Positions 1 through 6,713 are shown, counted from the stretch's first letter. The stretch: DNA of 7,086 nt from Pseudaestuariivita sp. (GCA_020629995.1 JAHDCH010000133.1:1-7086), one strand, 5' to 3'. Notes: generated by a model not told the origin, from the sequence alone. Numbers and translations are program-made.

Positions 1-503
1 TGCCGATTTCCGGCGTCGTCCCGTCGCCGTCGGATTTTGAAGGTGGCAAGGTCGACGCGGCCCAGCGCGCGCTTGACTACATGGGCCTGACCCCGGGGCA
101 GAAGCTGTCGGATATCGAGATCGACACCGTCTTTATCGGGTCCTGCACCAACGGCCGGATCGAAGACCTGCGCGCCGCTGCCGAGATCCTGCGCGGCAAG
201 AAAATCGCCGTGAAGCGCGCGATGGTCGTGCCGGGTTCGGGCCTTGTGCGGGCTCAGGCCGAGGAAGAAGGTCTTGCCGATGTGTTCAAAGAGGCCGGGT
301 TCGAATGGCGCCTTGCGGGCTGTTCCATGTGCCTGGCGATGAACCCCGACCAGCTGAGCGAGCACGAGCGCTGCGCCGCCACGTCCAACCGCAACTTCGA
401 AGGCCGTCAGGGCTACAAGGGCCGCACGCACCTAGTGTCGCCCGCCATGGCCGCCGCCGCCGCGGTGACCGGCAAGCTGACCGACGTGCGCGAGCTGATG
501 TAA
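1..503 (+). CDS. leuC: 3-isopropylmalate dehydratase large subunit, C-terminal part (5' end outside window)
   Basis: LeuC is the large subunit of isopropylmalate isomerase, a cytoplasmic aconitase-family enzyme that converts 2-isopropylmalate to 3-isopropylmalate in leucine synthesis together with LeuD. The first complete codon is at base 3, and 166 residues are visible before the TAA at 501-503. The usual length is about 465-470 residues, so roughly the first 300 lie outside the window. Three cysteines that should bind the [4Fe-4S] cluster are seen: one in GSCTNG (codon 144-146) and two in [10 protein letters not shown] (codons 321-323 and 330-332). The substrate-loop segment [10 protein letters not shown] and the family ending [16 protein letters not shown] follow. 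The next reading frame starts three bases after the stop and leuD follows in the same direction, so a leuC-leuD operon is likely. No frame damage is seen. Confidence 0.97.
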   Translation, partial: PISGVVPSPSDFEGGKVDAAQRALDYMGLTPGQKLSDIEIDTVFIGSCTNGRIEDLRAAAEILRGKKIAVKRAMVVPGSGLVRAQAEEEGLADVFKEAGFEWRLAGCSMCLAMNPDQLSEHERCAATSNRNFEGRQGYKGRTHLVSPAMAAAAAVTGKLTDVRELM

Positions 504-506
504 GCC

Positions 507-836
507 ATGCCGCTCAAGCGCCGCAGCTTCCTTGCCCTTCTGGGCAGCTCAACCCTCCTGCCCGTGCTGCCCGGCATCGCGGGGCGGCGGGCCTTGGGCG
601 CTCGGGCGGCTGCGGGCTATGCGGGTTACAACAAACTGCTCTACGGCTTGGCTGTGCATCATGCCGAAGTGGCTGGATCGGCCACGGCCACCGGCCTTGC
701 GGCGCGGCTGGGGGTGACCCGGGCCCGCGCGCGCGGGCTGATGCGCCAGATGATGGATCGGGGCGTTCTTGTCCCCACCCGGCCAGCCGCACCCATTCTG
801 ACAGATCAACACGCGCCACGCGCGCAGGAGACCACA
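507..836 (+). CDS. Small Tat-leader-like reading frame, open in frame into leuD (no stop of its own)
   Basis: I do not know the function. The frame opens with ATG three bases after the leuC stop and runs 110 codons straight into the leuD start in the same phase. The N-terminus has twin arginines (RRSFLALLG, residues 5-13) and a hydrophobic stretch to about residue 25, like a Tat leader. Residues 37-50 ([14 protein letters not shown]) and 60-90 ([17 protein letters not shown], then MMDRGVLVP) resemble a small helix-turn-helix or winged-helix fold. From memory, small proteins of this style occur in Rhodobacteraceae; this is unverified. No good ribosome-binding site precedes 507, so it would depend on coupling to leuC. 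It may be a real small gene that lost its stop, perhaps by a frameshift (a TGA sits in another frame at 799-801), or just open spacer DNA. A functional fusion exporting LeuD seems unlikely. Confidence 0.45.
826..830 (+). promoter_or_regulatory. Ribosome-binding site that fixes the leuD start
   Basis: AGGAG lies six bases before the ATG at 837. It supports translation of leuD starting here rather than at the in-frame ATG at 507, and the protein from 837 aligns with the usual LeuD N-terminus. Confidence 0.8.
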
Positions 837-1442
837 ATGGACAAATTCGAAACCCTCACCGGAATCGCGGCGCCCATGCCGCTGGTCAATATCGACACCG
901 ACATGATCATCCCCAAGGTGTTCCTGAAAACGATCAAGCGCTCGGGCCTTGGCGTGAACCTCTTTGACGAGATGCGCTATGACCGGCAGGGCAACGAGAT
1001 CCCCGATTTCGTGCTGAACAAGGATGCCTACCGCGAGGCCGAGATCATCGTTGCCGGTGACAACTTTGGCTGCGGTTCGTCGCGCGAACACGCGCCCTGG
1101 GCCCTCAAGGACTTTGGCATCCGCTCGGTCATCTCGACCTCGTTCGCCGACATTTTCTACAACAACTGCTTCAAGAACGGCATCCTGCCCATCGTGCTGC
1201 CGCAAGAAGCCGTCGATGTGCTGATGAAAGACGCCGAAAAGGGCGCCAACGCCCGCATGACCGTCGACCTTGAGGCGCAGACCGTGACTTCGTCCGACGG
1301 CGACGTCTTCTCGTTCGAAGTCGACGCGTTCAAAAAACATTGCCTTATCAATGGCCTGGACGACATCGGCCTGACCATGGAGAAGGCCGCGTCGATCGAC
1401 TCGTTCGAAGCCCGCGCCGGCGCCGAGCGCCCCTGGGTCTGA
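837..1442 (+). CDS. leuD: 3-isopropylmalate dehydratase small subunit
   Basis: LeuD is the small subunit that completes the isopropylmalate isomerase active site with LeuC in the cytoplasm. From the ATG at 837 the protein has 201 residues, the usual length for the proteobacterial form. It starts [27 protein letters not shown] in style (residues 1-27, quoted in part), where the NIDTD-IIP segment is typical. The swivel-domain signature [15 protein letters not shown] is at residues 74-88, and [18 protein letters not shown] at 102-119. The start is chosen because of AGGAG six bases upstream and family length. The frame stays open upstream to 507, which would add 110 residues with a Tat-like leader; I treat that as a separate element. 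leuC lies upstream, and a strong terminator begins 26 bases after the stop, so leuC-leuD probably ends transcription here. Confidence 0.97.
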   Translation: MDKFETLTGIAAPMPLVNIDTDMIIPKVFLKTIKRSGLGVNLFDEMRYDRQGNEIPDFVLNKDAYREAEIIVAGDNFGCGSSREHAPWALKDFGIRSVISTSFADIFYNNCFKNGILPIVLPQEAVDVLMKDAEKGANARMTVDLEAQTVTSSDGDVFSFEVDAFKKHCLINGLDDIGLTMEKAASIDSFEARAGAERPWV

Positions 1443-1467
1443 CCCAACGTCACCGGGATCCGAACAC

Positions 1468-1493
1468 AGGCCCGCCATCGCGCGGGCCTTTTT
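1468..1493 (+). terminator. Intrinsic terminator after leuD
   Basis: A perfect 8-bp stem, AGGCCCGC (1468-1475) with GCGGGCCT (1482-1489), encloses the six-base loop CATCGC and runs into five T (1489-1493). It lies 26 bases after the leuD stop and should end the leuCD transcript, so the downstream genes need their own promoter. Confidence 0.9.
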
Positions 1494-1510
1494 CGTGCAC
1501 ATTTGTGCGG

Positions 1511-1529
1511 CAATTCCGGCATGGAATTG
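1511..1529. promoter_or_regulatory. Perfect dyad with a LysR-type T-N11-A core, candidate operator
   Basis: CAATTCC (1511-1517) and GGAATTG (1523-1529) are perfect inverted 7-bp arms around GGCAT. The core ATTCC-N5-GGAAT has T at 1514 and A at 1526, which is the T-N11-A layout known for LysR-type regulators. A TGTAAT hexamer at 1531-1536 could be a -10 box, with no good -35 because the dyad covers that place; this would fit an activator-dependent promoter for the membrane-protein gene. The dyad is seen directly; the binding protein and the promoter are inferred. The rest of the 278-bp spacer holds the leuD terminator, a second dyad and the ribosome-binding site for 1721. Confidence 0.4.
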
Positions 1530-1640
1530 ATGTAATCTCGCACCACTTGCTCCCTGAAACGGCCACAAATTCGCGCGACGTGTTACCGGCATCTTTACCG
1601 CTGTGACCAAAGAGGGCAAAAGTTGGGCAAGATTGAGGCA

Positions 1641-1657
1641 CGCCGTCACAAACGGCG
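1641..1657. repeat. Second perfect inverted repeat upstream of the membrane-protein gene
   Basis: CGCCGT (1641-1646) and ACGGCG (1652-1657) pair perfectly around CACAA, 63 bases before the GTG at 1721. There is no T-run, so it is not a terminator. It could be an operator or a small hairpin in the leader. With 6-bp GC-rich arms in high-GC DNA it could also be chance. Confidence 0.3.
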
Positions 1658-1720
1658 AAATCAAAGTGGAACACGCGCGTGGCAACGCACCACGTCGGGC
1701 CAGTTTGAAGGGATATAAGA

Positions 1721-2560
1721 GTGGGTTTCGGACGTACCATAGGGGCGCTCATCCGGGCTGTCATGATTGCCTTGGCAATCATTGCGCCGTCCGCGCTGTT
1801 GACGCCTGCCGGAGCCGAGCCTTCGTTCCTGGTCGCTATCGCCGCGCTGATCGCGGGCATCCTCACCTTTGTCGAATACATCGCCAACTCGCCCAGCATC
1901 GTCGAATTCCGGGATGCGCCGCCCTATAACCGCCTGCGCTTTGTTGCGATGACAGCGATGCTGTTGTCGCTGACCATGATGGCCAAGCACGAGATGTCCG
2001 CGACCGAGGCAACCGGCGCGTTCAGCTCGGTCGGGACCATTCTGGGTGCCGCGCTCGACTTTCCCTATTCGCCCGTTCGACTGGTGGTGCTGATGATGCC
2101 CGCCGAGTCGCCCGCGTGGCTGCTTGAGGACCTGCGCGCGGCGGCGGCCGTGTCATATCTGATCTCGCTTGCGCTGCTGCTGACCTTTTTTCTGTCGCTC
2201 AAGCTGCTCAACTGGCCGGCCCGGTCAGGCGCTTTCAACGTCTGGATCAACTTGCCCCTGTTTGACCCCACGGCGGGCGGCGACGTGCTGTACCGGCTCA
2301 AGCGTGACGCGAACGTCAACATTGCTCTGGGCATGCTTCTGCCCTTCCTGATCCCGGCCGTGATAAAACTGGCATCGAATCTGATCGACCCGATGATGCT
2401 GGCCGATCCGCTGACCCTGATCTGGACGATAACCGCATGGGCCTTTCTTCCTTCGACGATGATCATGCGCGGGATCGCCATGGGCCGCGTTGCCGAGTTG
2501 ATCGAGGAAAAGCGCCGCGAAACCTACGCGAATTCCTCCGACGAGGTGCCGGCGCTCTGA
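1721..2560 (+). CDS. Multi-pass integral membrane protein of unknown function
   Basis: I recognise the type only as a conserved uncharacterised membrane protein that I recall from Rhodobacteraceae. It has 279 residues. Hydrophobic segments likely to span the membrane are near residues 8-31, 35-54, 72-88, 141-163, 199-218 and 231-253; residues 98-113 and 119-127 are also hydrophobic. Distinct conserved-looking segments are FVEYIANSPSIVEFRDAPPYNR (51-71, quoted in part), LDFPYSPVRLVVLMMP (112-127), FNVWINLPLFDPTAGGDVL (172-190) and the charged tail AELIEEKRRE (258-267). No catalytic motif is evident. The start is GTG at 1721, with GAAGG about ten bases upstream. The stop overlaps the best start of the next gene by four bases (CTGA), which suggests translational coupling. 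It follows the leuD terminator, so it needs a promoter in the spacer. Confidence 0.85.
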   Translation: MGFGRTIGALIRAVMIALAIIAPSALLTPAGAEPSFLVAIAALIAGILTFVEYIANSPSIVEFRDAPPYNRLRFVAMTAMLLSLTMMAKHEMSATEATGAFSSVGTILGAALDFPYSPVRLVVLMMPAESPAWLLEDLRAAAAVSYLISLALLLTFFLSLKLLNWPARSGAFNVWINLPLFDPTAGGDVLYRLKRDANVNIALGMLLPFLIPAVIKLASNLIDPMMLADPLTLIWTITAWAFLPSTMIMRGIAMGRVAELIEEKRRETYANSSDEVPAL

Positions 2561-3582
2561 TCCTTGGGCTGAGCGCTTTTTGCGCCAGCGCGGCCCTGTC
2601 CGAGACCCTGCGCATTGCCACGTGGCATGCCCCCCTGTCCCGCGATGGTCCCGGTCTTTTGTTGCAGGACATCCAGCGTGGCAAAACCGGCGACGCCGCG
2701 GCTCGTATTGCCGCCCTCAGGCCGGATATCCTGCTGCTGACGGCCTTTGACCATGATCTTGACGGTCTGGCGCTGACCGCCTTTCAGGCGCAGCTGGCGC
2801 AAACCGGCTGGGACATGCCCCACGGCTTTGCCGCCACGCCCAACACGGGGCTGCCAAGCGGGCTGGACCTTGATCGCAATGGCGCGTTGGGCGAGCCGCG
2901 CGATGCACATGGCTATGGCCGGTTTCGCGGTCAGGGCGGCATGGCTGTGCTGTCGCGGTTGCCCATTCAAACCGACAAGGTCCAAAACCTTTCGCAGCTG
3001 CTCTGGGCCGATCTGCCGGACAGCCGGTTCCCACACGATTTTTATGGCACAGAGGTTGCCCGGGTTTTGCGGCTGTCGCACACCGGCCACTGGATCCTGC
3101 CCATCGACACCGCGAAAGGCCCCCTGTGGCTGATGGCCTTTGCGGCGACAACGCCGGTGTTTGACGGGCCAGAAGACCGCAACGGCCTGCGCAACGCTGA
3201 CGAAATAGCGCTGTGGCGTCACGTGCTTGACGGCTCTGTTGCGGTTGTGCCCCCTGGCCCATGGGTGATCCTTGGCAAGGCCAACATTGACCCGGCCGAC
3301 GGCGAGGGGCGGCGCGCCGCAATCCGCGCTCTTTTGGCGGACCCAAGGCTGCAGGACCCCGCGCCACGAGGAGCCGGTGGGCTGGCTGCGGCCAACCCCG
3401 GCCATACAGGTGATCCGGCGCTGGACACGTCCGACTATGACGACCCCGTCCCCGGCAATCTGCGCACGTCCTATATTCTGCCATCAGCCGGGTTGCGCGT
3501 CACCGGTGCCGGGGTGGACTGGCCCGCCGAGGCCGACGACGGGTTGCGGCACTACCCGGTCTGGGTCGACCTCGAAATGTGA
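2557..3582 (+). CDS. Secreted endonuclease/exonuclease/phosphatase-fold protein lacking catalytic residues
   Basis: The protein resembles the endonuclease/exonuclease/phosphatase (EEP, DNase I-like) fold: IATWHA near residue 20, RPDILLLTAFDHD, GQGGMAVLSRLPI, TTPVFDGPEDRNG, WVILGKANIDP, GDPALDTSDYDDP and the C-terminal RHYPVWVDL. The active-site positions are mostly changed: Asn of the first motif is His24, the His after the LLAS-type strand is Ala196, Asp of GDxN is Lys241 (Asn243 kept), Asp before the YxLPS strand is Ser305, and Asp of SDH is Arg331 (His332 kept). I infer a non-catalytic pseudoenzyme. The start is uncertain: CTG at 2557 overlaps the previous stop, has GAGGTG eight bases upstream, and gives a secretion leader ending near ASAALS (residues 10-15). 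The only in-frame ATG further up, 2437, lacks a ribosome-binding site and adds 40 residues read from the upstream gene. It likely acts in the periplasm or outside the cell. Confidence 0.8.
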   Translation: MILGLSAFCASAALSETLRIATWHAPLSRDGPGLLLQDIQRGKTGDAAARIAALRPDILLLTAFDHDLDGLALTAFQAQLAQTGWDMPHGFAATPNTGLPSGLDLDRNGALGEPRDAHGYGRFRGQGGMAVLSRLPIQTDKVQNLSQLLWADLPDSRFPHDFYGTEVARVLRLSHTGHWILPIDTAKGPLWLMAFAATTPVFDGPEDRNGLRNADEIALWRHVLDGSVAVVPPGPWVILGKANIDPADGEGRRAAIRALLADPRLQDPAPRGAGGLAAANPGHTGDPALDTSDYDDPVPGNLRTSYILPSAGLRVTGAGVDWPAEADDGLRHYPVWVDLEM

Positions 3583-3586
3583 CACA

Positions 3587-4498
3587 TCACGACACCGGCG
3601 CTGCGGCCTTGGCATCCGCTTTGACCCGGGGTTGCGGCGCTTTGGGCACAGCCCGTGTCAGCGCGGCGACCAGCGGGGTCTGCACATGCCCCGGCAAAAG
3701 CCGGTCCATCGGGCGCGGATCAATCCGGTGCGGCTTGCGCCACAGATAGCGCATCTCGGTCAGTGCGCGCATCATCGGTGACACCAGCCCGGCCATGCGG
3801 ATCGGCCACCACGCCATGCGCTTCGCGGTAACATCCCGCCCGACAGCCACACCCAGCGCTTGGGCCAGCTCAGCGCCGCTCAGCGTGTACCCGGCATAGG
3901 GAATGTCGGCGAAAACCGGCAGAGTATCCCGCATCTCGCACAGACCAACGGCGGCGCGCGCCATGTCCGGCAGATAGGCCCAGGCATGCGCAGCATCCAA
4001 AGGCCCGGGATAGGTGATCCGTCCGGAATGGACACGCGGCACGATGATCTTGTCGAACCAGTTGCCCGACGCCTCGGTGTCGATAAAGTCGCCGGCCCTC
4101 AGCACGATGGTCTGCACGCCGGCGGCGCGATAGGCCTCTTCCATGTCGCGGCGAATACGGCCAAGCGCGTTATTTGCCCCATGAGGCACGTCGGGCCCAA
4201 AATCGGCCGGCGCGGTGTCGCCGTAGACATAGACGTTTCCGGGCACCAGCACGGTGGCTCCGGTCCATTGCGCGGCGGCGATGACCTGCTCGGTCAGGCG
4301 CGGCACGTCGCGGCTCCAATCGGGGTAGGCCGGGTTCCAGCCATTGACGATCACATCCATGCCCAGCGCTGCTTCGGTCAGGTCCATACCGCCCGCGCGA
4401 TCAAACATGCGCACCCGCCAGCCCGCGTTCCAGAATGCCTCGGCCGCGTGGCGCCCAAAGCGCCCGGACCCGCCCAGGATCAAAACATTTCCGGTCAT
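3587..4498 (-). CDS. NAD(P)-dependent epimerase/atypical SDR family protein
   Basis: This 303-residue protein begins with a Rossmann fold: VLILGGSGRFGRHAAEAF (residues 5-22) carries the GxxGxxG dinucleotide-binding loop. ADVIVNGWNP-like segment MDVIVNGWNPAYPDW (47-61), VLVPGNVYVYGD (83-94), TIVLRAGDFIDT (130-141) and HAWAYLPDMARA (171-182) follow the order of extended or atypical SDR proteins. The usual catalytic YxxxK is not seen; the matching region reads NALGRIRRDME (110-120). From memory, close relatives in Rhodobacteraceae share this, so I infer an atypical SDR with unknown substrate, possibly a sugar-nucleotide or ketone-modifying enzyme or an NAD(P) sensor. The start is the ATG read leftward from 4498, seven bases after AGGAGG; another ATG two codons earlier is only one base from it. 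The gene is divergent from lysR and convergent with the EEP gene. Confidence 0.85.
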   Translation of the reverse strand: MTGNVLILGGSGRFGRHAAEAFWNAGWRVRMFDRAGGMDLTEAALGMDVIVNGWNPAYPDWSRDVPRLTEQVIAAAQWTGATVLVPGNVYVYGDTAPADFGPDVPHGANNALGRIRRDMEEAYRAAGVQTIVLRAGDFIDTEASGNWFDKIIVPRVHSGRITYPGPLDAAHAWAYLPDMARAAVGLCEMRDTLPVFADIPYAGYTLSGAELAQALGVAVGRDVTAKRMAWWPIRMAGLVSPMMRALTEMRYLWRKPHRIDPRPMDRLLPGHVQTPLVAALTRAVPKAPQPRVKADAKAAAPVS

Positions 4499-4505
4499 CG
4501 CCATA

Positions 4506-4511
4506 CCTCCT
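4506..4511 (-). promoter_or_regulatory. Ribosome-binding site that fixes the SDR gene start
   Basis: On the minus strand this reads AGGAGG, seven bases before the ATG at 4498-4496. The alternative ATG at 4504-4502 is only one base away and too close to be used, which gives a start of MTGNVLILGG. Confidence 0.8.
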
Positions 4512-4529
4512 GTTGACCTTGGGGCATCT

Positions 4530-4562
4530 TGGCGAAATTCAGTGGCGAATGGGAATTGCGAA
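4530..4562. repeat. Three 7-bp direct repeats at exact 13-bp spacing in the lysR/SDR divergent gap
   Basis: TGGCGAA occurs at 4530-4536 and 4543-4549, and a one-mismatch copy TTGCGAA at 4556-4562, so the copies start exactly 13 bases apart. Superimposed is an inverted pair ATTC-N6-GAAT (4537-4550). All lie in the 92-bp gap between the divergent SDR and lysR genes, where a LysR-type regulator commonly binds to control a divergent gene and itself. The repeat is seen directly; its role as an operator is inferred. TTGCGA (4556-4561), 16 bases, then TATTCA (4578-4583) could be a weak promoter for lysR, which would put the transcript start almost at its ATG. Confidence 0.5.
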
Positions 4563-4590
4563 AAATAGCAGATCATGTATTCAAAATCGC

Positions 4591-5496
4591 ATGGATGCTC
4601 GCCTTAATGATCTCAACTGGTCGCTGGTTCAGACCTTTCTAGCCGTTGCGGAAACCGGATCGCTGTCCGCCGCCGCGCGCGTGCTGGACGCCAGCCAGCC
4701 CACCGTGGGCCGACAGATCAAGCAGATCGAAACCCAGCTGGGCCTGTCCCTGTTTCAGCGCCAGGCGCGCGGGCTTGCCCTGACCGAGGCAGGCTCGGGC
4801 TTGCTGGCCCCCGCCCGGGCCATGCAGGCCGCCATGCGCGAGATCGCCATGTCCGCCGCGGGCCAGTCGGACCGGATGGAAGGCACGGTGCGCATCACCG
4901 CCAGCGTTTTTACCGCGCTGCACCACCTGCCGCCGATCATCGCCCGCATCCGCGAAGCCGCACCCGGCATCACCATCGAACTGGCCCCCACGGACACGTC
5001 CGAAAACCTTTTGTTCCGCGAGGCGGACATTGCCGTGCGCATGTACCGGACCGAACAGCTGGACATCGTGACCCAGCTGCTGGGCGAGCTTGAGATCGGG
5101 ATCTTTGCCGCACGCAGTTACCTGGACCGGCACGGAACGCCCGCCACCATGGAACAGCTGCGCGAGCATACTCTGGTCGGCTATGACAAAAGCGAACGGA
5201 TGATCCGGGGGATGCGCGATTTTGGCTGGCCCGCGACGCGGGACTGGTTCGACGTGCGCTGCGACATGCACCCCGTCTATTGGGAACTTGTGCGCGCTGG
5301 CTGTGGCATCGGCTTTGCCCAGTCGGGCGTCGGCGACGAGGACCCAAGCCTTGTCCGCCTGTTCCCCGAAGTCCCCATTCCCGGCCTGCCGGTATGGCTG
5401 GCCGCGCATGAACAAATGCGCAAGACGCCCCGTATCCGCCTGGTGTGGGACATGCTGGCCGAAGGGCTGCGCCCGATGCTCAAGCCCTCTACTTGA
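4591..5496 (+). CDS. LysR-type transcriptional regulator
   Basis: A 301-residue protein of the usual length for LysR-type regulators. The N-terminal winged helix-turn-helix covers about residues 9-66: LVQTFLAVAETGSLSAAARV, then LDASQPTVGRQIKQIETQLG and LFQRQARGLALTEAG, the classic pattern of this family. A linker helix (67-92) follows, then a periplasmic-binding-protein-like effector domain (about 97-295) containing VRITASVFTALHHLPPII, FREADIAVRMYR (142-153) and AGCGIGFAQ (236-244). It acts in the cytoplasm on DNA; the effector is unknown. The ATG at 4591 is chosen because it gives a normal domain start; an in-frame ATG at 4549 would add 14 residues and overlap the repeats. No clear ribosome-binding site precedes 4591. 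It is divergent from the SDR gene, its most likely target. leuB begins 60 bases downstream in the same direction, but there is no evidence that this protein controls leucine genes. Confidence 0.93.
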   Translation: MDARLNDLNWSLVQTFLAVAETGSLSAAARVLDASQPTVGRQIKQIETQLGLSLFQRQARGLALTEAGSGLLAPARAMQAAMREIAMSAAGQSDRMEGTVRITASVFTALHHLPPIIARIREAAPGITIELAPTDTSENLLFREADIAVRMYRTEQLDIVTQLLGELEIGIFAARSYLDRHGTPATMEQLREHTLVGYDKSERMIRGMRDFGWPATRDWFDVRCDMHPVYWELVRAGCGIGFAQSGVGDEDPSLVRLFPEVPIPGLPVWLAAHEQMRKTPRIRLVWDMLAEGLRPMLKPST

Positions 5497-5521
5497 CCCC
5501 GCAAGCCTGCACGGCTACCGC
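5493..5521 (+). promoter_or_regulatory. Weak candidate promoter for leuB
   Basis: TTGACC (5493-5498), overlapping the lysR stop, is followed after 17 bases by TACCGC (5516-5521). The -35 is good and the -10 poor. No terminator is seen between lysR and leuB, so read-through from lysR is also possible. Confidence 0.2.
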
Positions 5522-5556
5522 ATCCGGCGAGACGCTATTGATCGGAGACCCGCGCC

Positions 5557-6660
5557 ATGTCCAACCCATCGCTTTTGATCCTGCCGGGTGACGGCATCGG
5601 CCCCGAAGTCATGGCGCAGGTGCGCCGCATCATCGACTGGTTCGGCGCCAACCGCGACCTGACCTTTGACGTGAGCGAAGACCTCGTGGGCGGCGCGGCC
5701 TATGACAAACACGGCGTGCCGCTGCACGACGACACGATGGCCCGCGCGCAAGAGGTCGACGCAGTGCTGCTGGGCGCCGTGGGTGGCCCGGCCTATGACG
5801 ATCTGGATTTCAGCGTCAAACCCGAACGCGGCCTTCTGCGCCTGCGCAAGGAGATGGACCTGTTCGCCAACCTGCGCCCGGCACAATGCTTTGACGCGCT
5901 GGCGGACTTTTCGTCGCTCAAGACCGACATCGTCGCGGGCCTCGACATCATGATCGTGCGCGAGCTGACCTCGGGCGTCTACTTTGGCGAGCCGCGCGGC
6001 ATCCACATGGAAGACAACATGCGCGTGGGCGTGAACACCCAGCGCTATACCGAGGCCGAGATCGAACGCGGCGCGCGCGCGGCATTCGAGCTGGCCATGA
6101 AGCGCGGCAAGCGCCTGTGTTCGATGGAAAAGGCCAACGTCATGGAATCGGGCATCCTGTGGCGCGACGTGGTGACCGAAGTGTCCAAGGACTATCCCGA
6201 AGTCGTCCTGTCGCACATGTACGCCGACAACGGCGCGATGCAGCTGGTGCGCGCGCCCAAACAGTTTGACGTGATCTACACCGACAACCTGTTTGGCGAC
6301 ATCCTGTCGGATTGCGCGGCCATGCTGACCGGTTCGCTTGGTATGCTGCCGTCGGCATCGCTGGGCGCACCGATGGAGAACGGCCGGCCCAAGGCGCTGT
6401 ACGAACCCGTGCACGGCTCGGCCCCCGATATCTCGGGCCAGGGCAAGGCCAACCCGTCGGCCTGCATCCTGTCGTTCGCCATGGCGCTGCGCTATTCGTT
6501 CGACCAGGGCGCCGAAGCCGACCGTCTGGAACAGGCCGTGCAGGACGTGCTGGCCGATGGCATCCGGACCGCCGACCTGATGCAGGCGGATGGTGGCACG
6601 CCGGTCTCGACCGCGGAAATGGGCGATGCCGTGCTCGCCAAGCTGGACGCAAGCATCTAA
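5557..6660 (+). CDS. leuB: 3-isopropylmalate dehydrogenase
   Basis: LeuB oxidises and decarboxylates 3-isopropylmalate with NAD+ to give 2-oxoisocaproate precursor, the step after LeuCD in leucine synthesis, as a cytoplasmic homodimer. The protein has 367 residues, normal for the family. It begins [13 protein letters not shown] (residues 6-18). The substrate and metal residues known from the Thermus enzyme are present with matching spacing: Arg97, Arg107, Arg135, Tyr142, Lys192, Asp224, Asp248 and Asp252. The family signature [19 protein letters not shown] (244-262) and the NAD-binding region [20 protein letters not shown] (281-300) are intact. The ATG at 5557 follows GGAG by about ten bases. 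It lies 60 bases after lysR and over 4 kb from leuD, so it is not in the leuCD transcript. No clear terminator follows its stop. Confidence 0.98.
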   Translation: MSNPSLLILPGDGIGPEVMAQVRRIIDWFGANRDLTFDVSEDLVGGAAYDKHGVPLHDDTMARAQEVDAVLLGAVGGPAYDDLDFSVKPERGLLRLRKEMDLFANLRPAQCFDALADFSSLKTDIVAGLDIMIVRELTSGVYFGEPRGIHMEDNMRVGVNTQRYTEAEIERGARAAFELAMKRGKRLCSMEKANVMESGILWRDVVTEVSKDYPEVVLSHMYADNGAMQLVRAPKQFDVIYTDNLFGDILSDCAAMLTGSLGMLPSASLGAPMENGRPKALYEPVHGSAPDISGQGKANPSACILSFAMALRYSFDQGAEADRLEQAVQDVLADGIRTADLMQADGGTPVSTAEMGDAVLAKLDASI

Positions 6661-6698
6661 CCGCCGACAAGCCGGGTTTTCCTGACCTGTTGTAGATG

Positions 6699-6711
6699 TG
6701 AACAATGTTCA
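6699..6711. promoter_or_regulatory. 13-bp palindrome, candidate operator upstream of the lipoprotein gene
   Basis: TGAACA-A-TGTTCA is perfect apart from the single central base. A second palindrome, TCAATTGA, overlaps it at 6709-6716. Both lie within 45 bases upstream of the lipoprotein ATG, in an AT-richer patch, as an operator would. The binding protein is unknown. It does not match the direct-repeat GTTC-N7-GTTC LexA box of alphaproteobacteria. Confidence 0.35.
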
Positions 6712-6713
6712 AT

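Noticed and set aside
446..464. GCC run near the leuC end as a repeat or slippage site
   Set aside because: It encodes the usual Ala-rich end of LeuC and has no frame effect.
1537..1552. Possible sigma-54 promoter (GCACCACTTGCT)
   Set aside because: The spacing between the GC-containing elements is two bases short of the -24/-12 consensus, and no GG is at the -24 place.
549..1685. Long open frame on the minus strand opposite leuD and the spacer
   Set aside because: Low-complexity shadow of leuD; it crosses the leuD terminator and has no recognisable domain.
2524..3405. Long minus-strand frame opposite the EEP gene, considered because the EEP gene lacks a normal start and active site
   Set aside because: Composition is that of a shadow frame, with no motif and no plausible leader, while the plus-strand frame shows clear EEP-fold segments throughout.
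4128..4172. Missing YxxxK in the SDR protein as a sign of inactivation
   Set aside because: As far as I recall, close relatives also lack it, so it looks like a feature of the subfamily rather than damage here.
5515..6705. Long open frame on the minus strand opposite leuB
   Set aside because: It is a shadow of leuB caused by high GC and codon bias; the protein is rich in His, Arg, Gln and Val with no family motif, while leuB carries all signatures.
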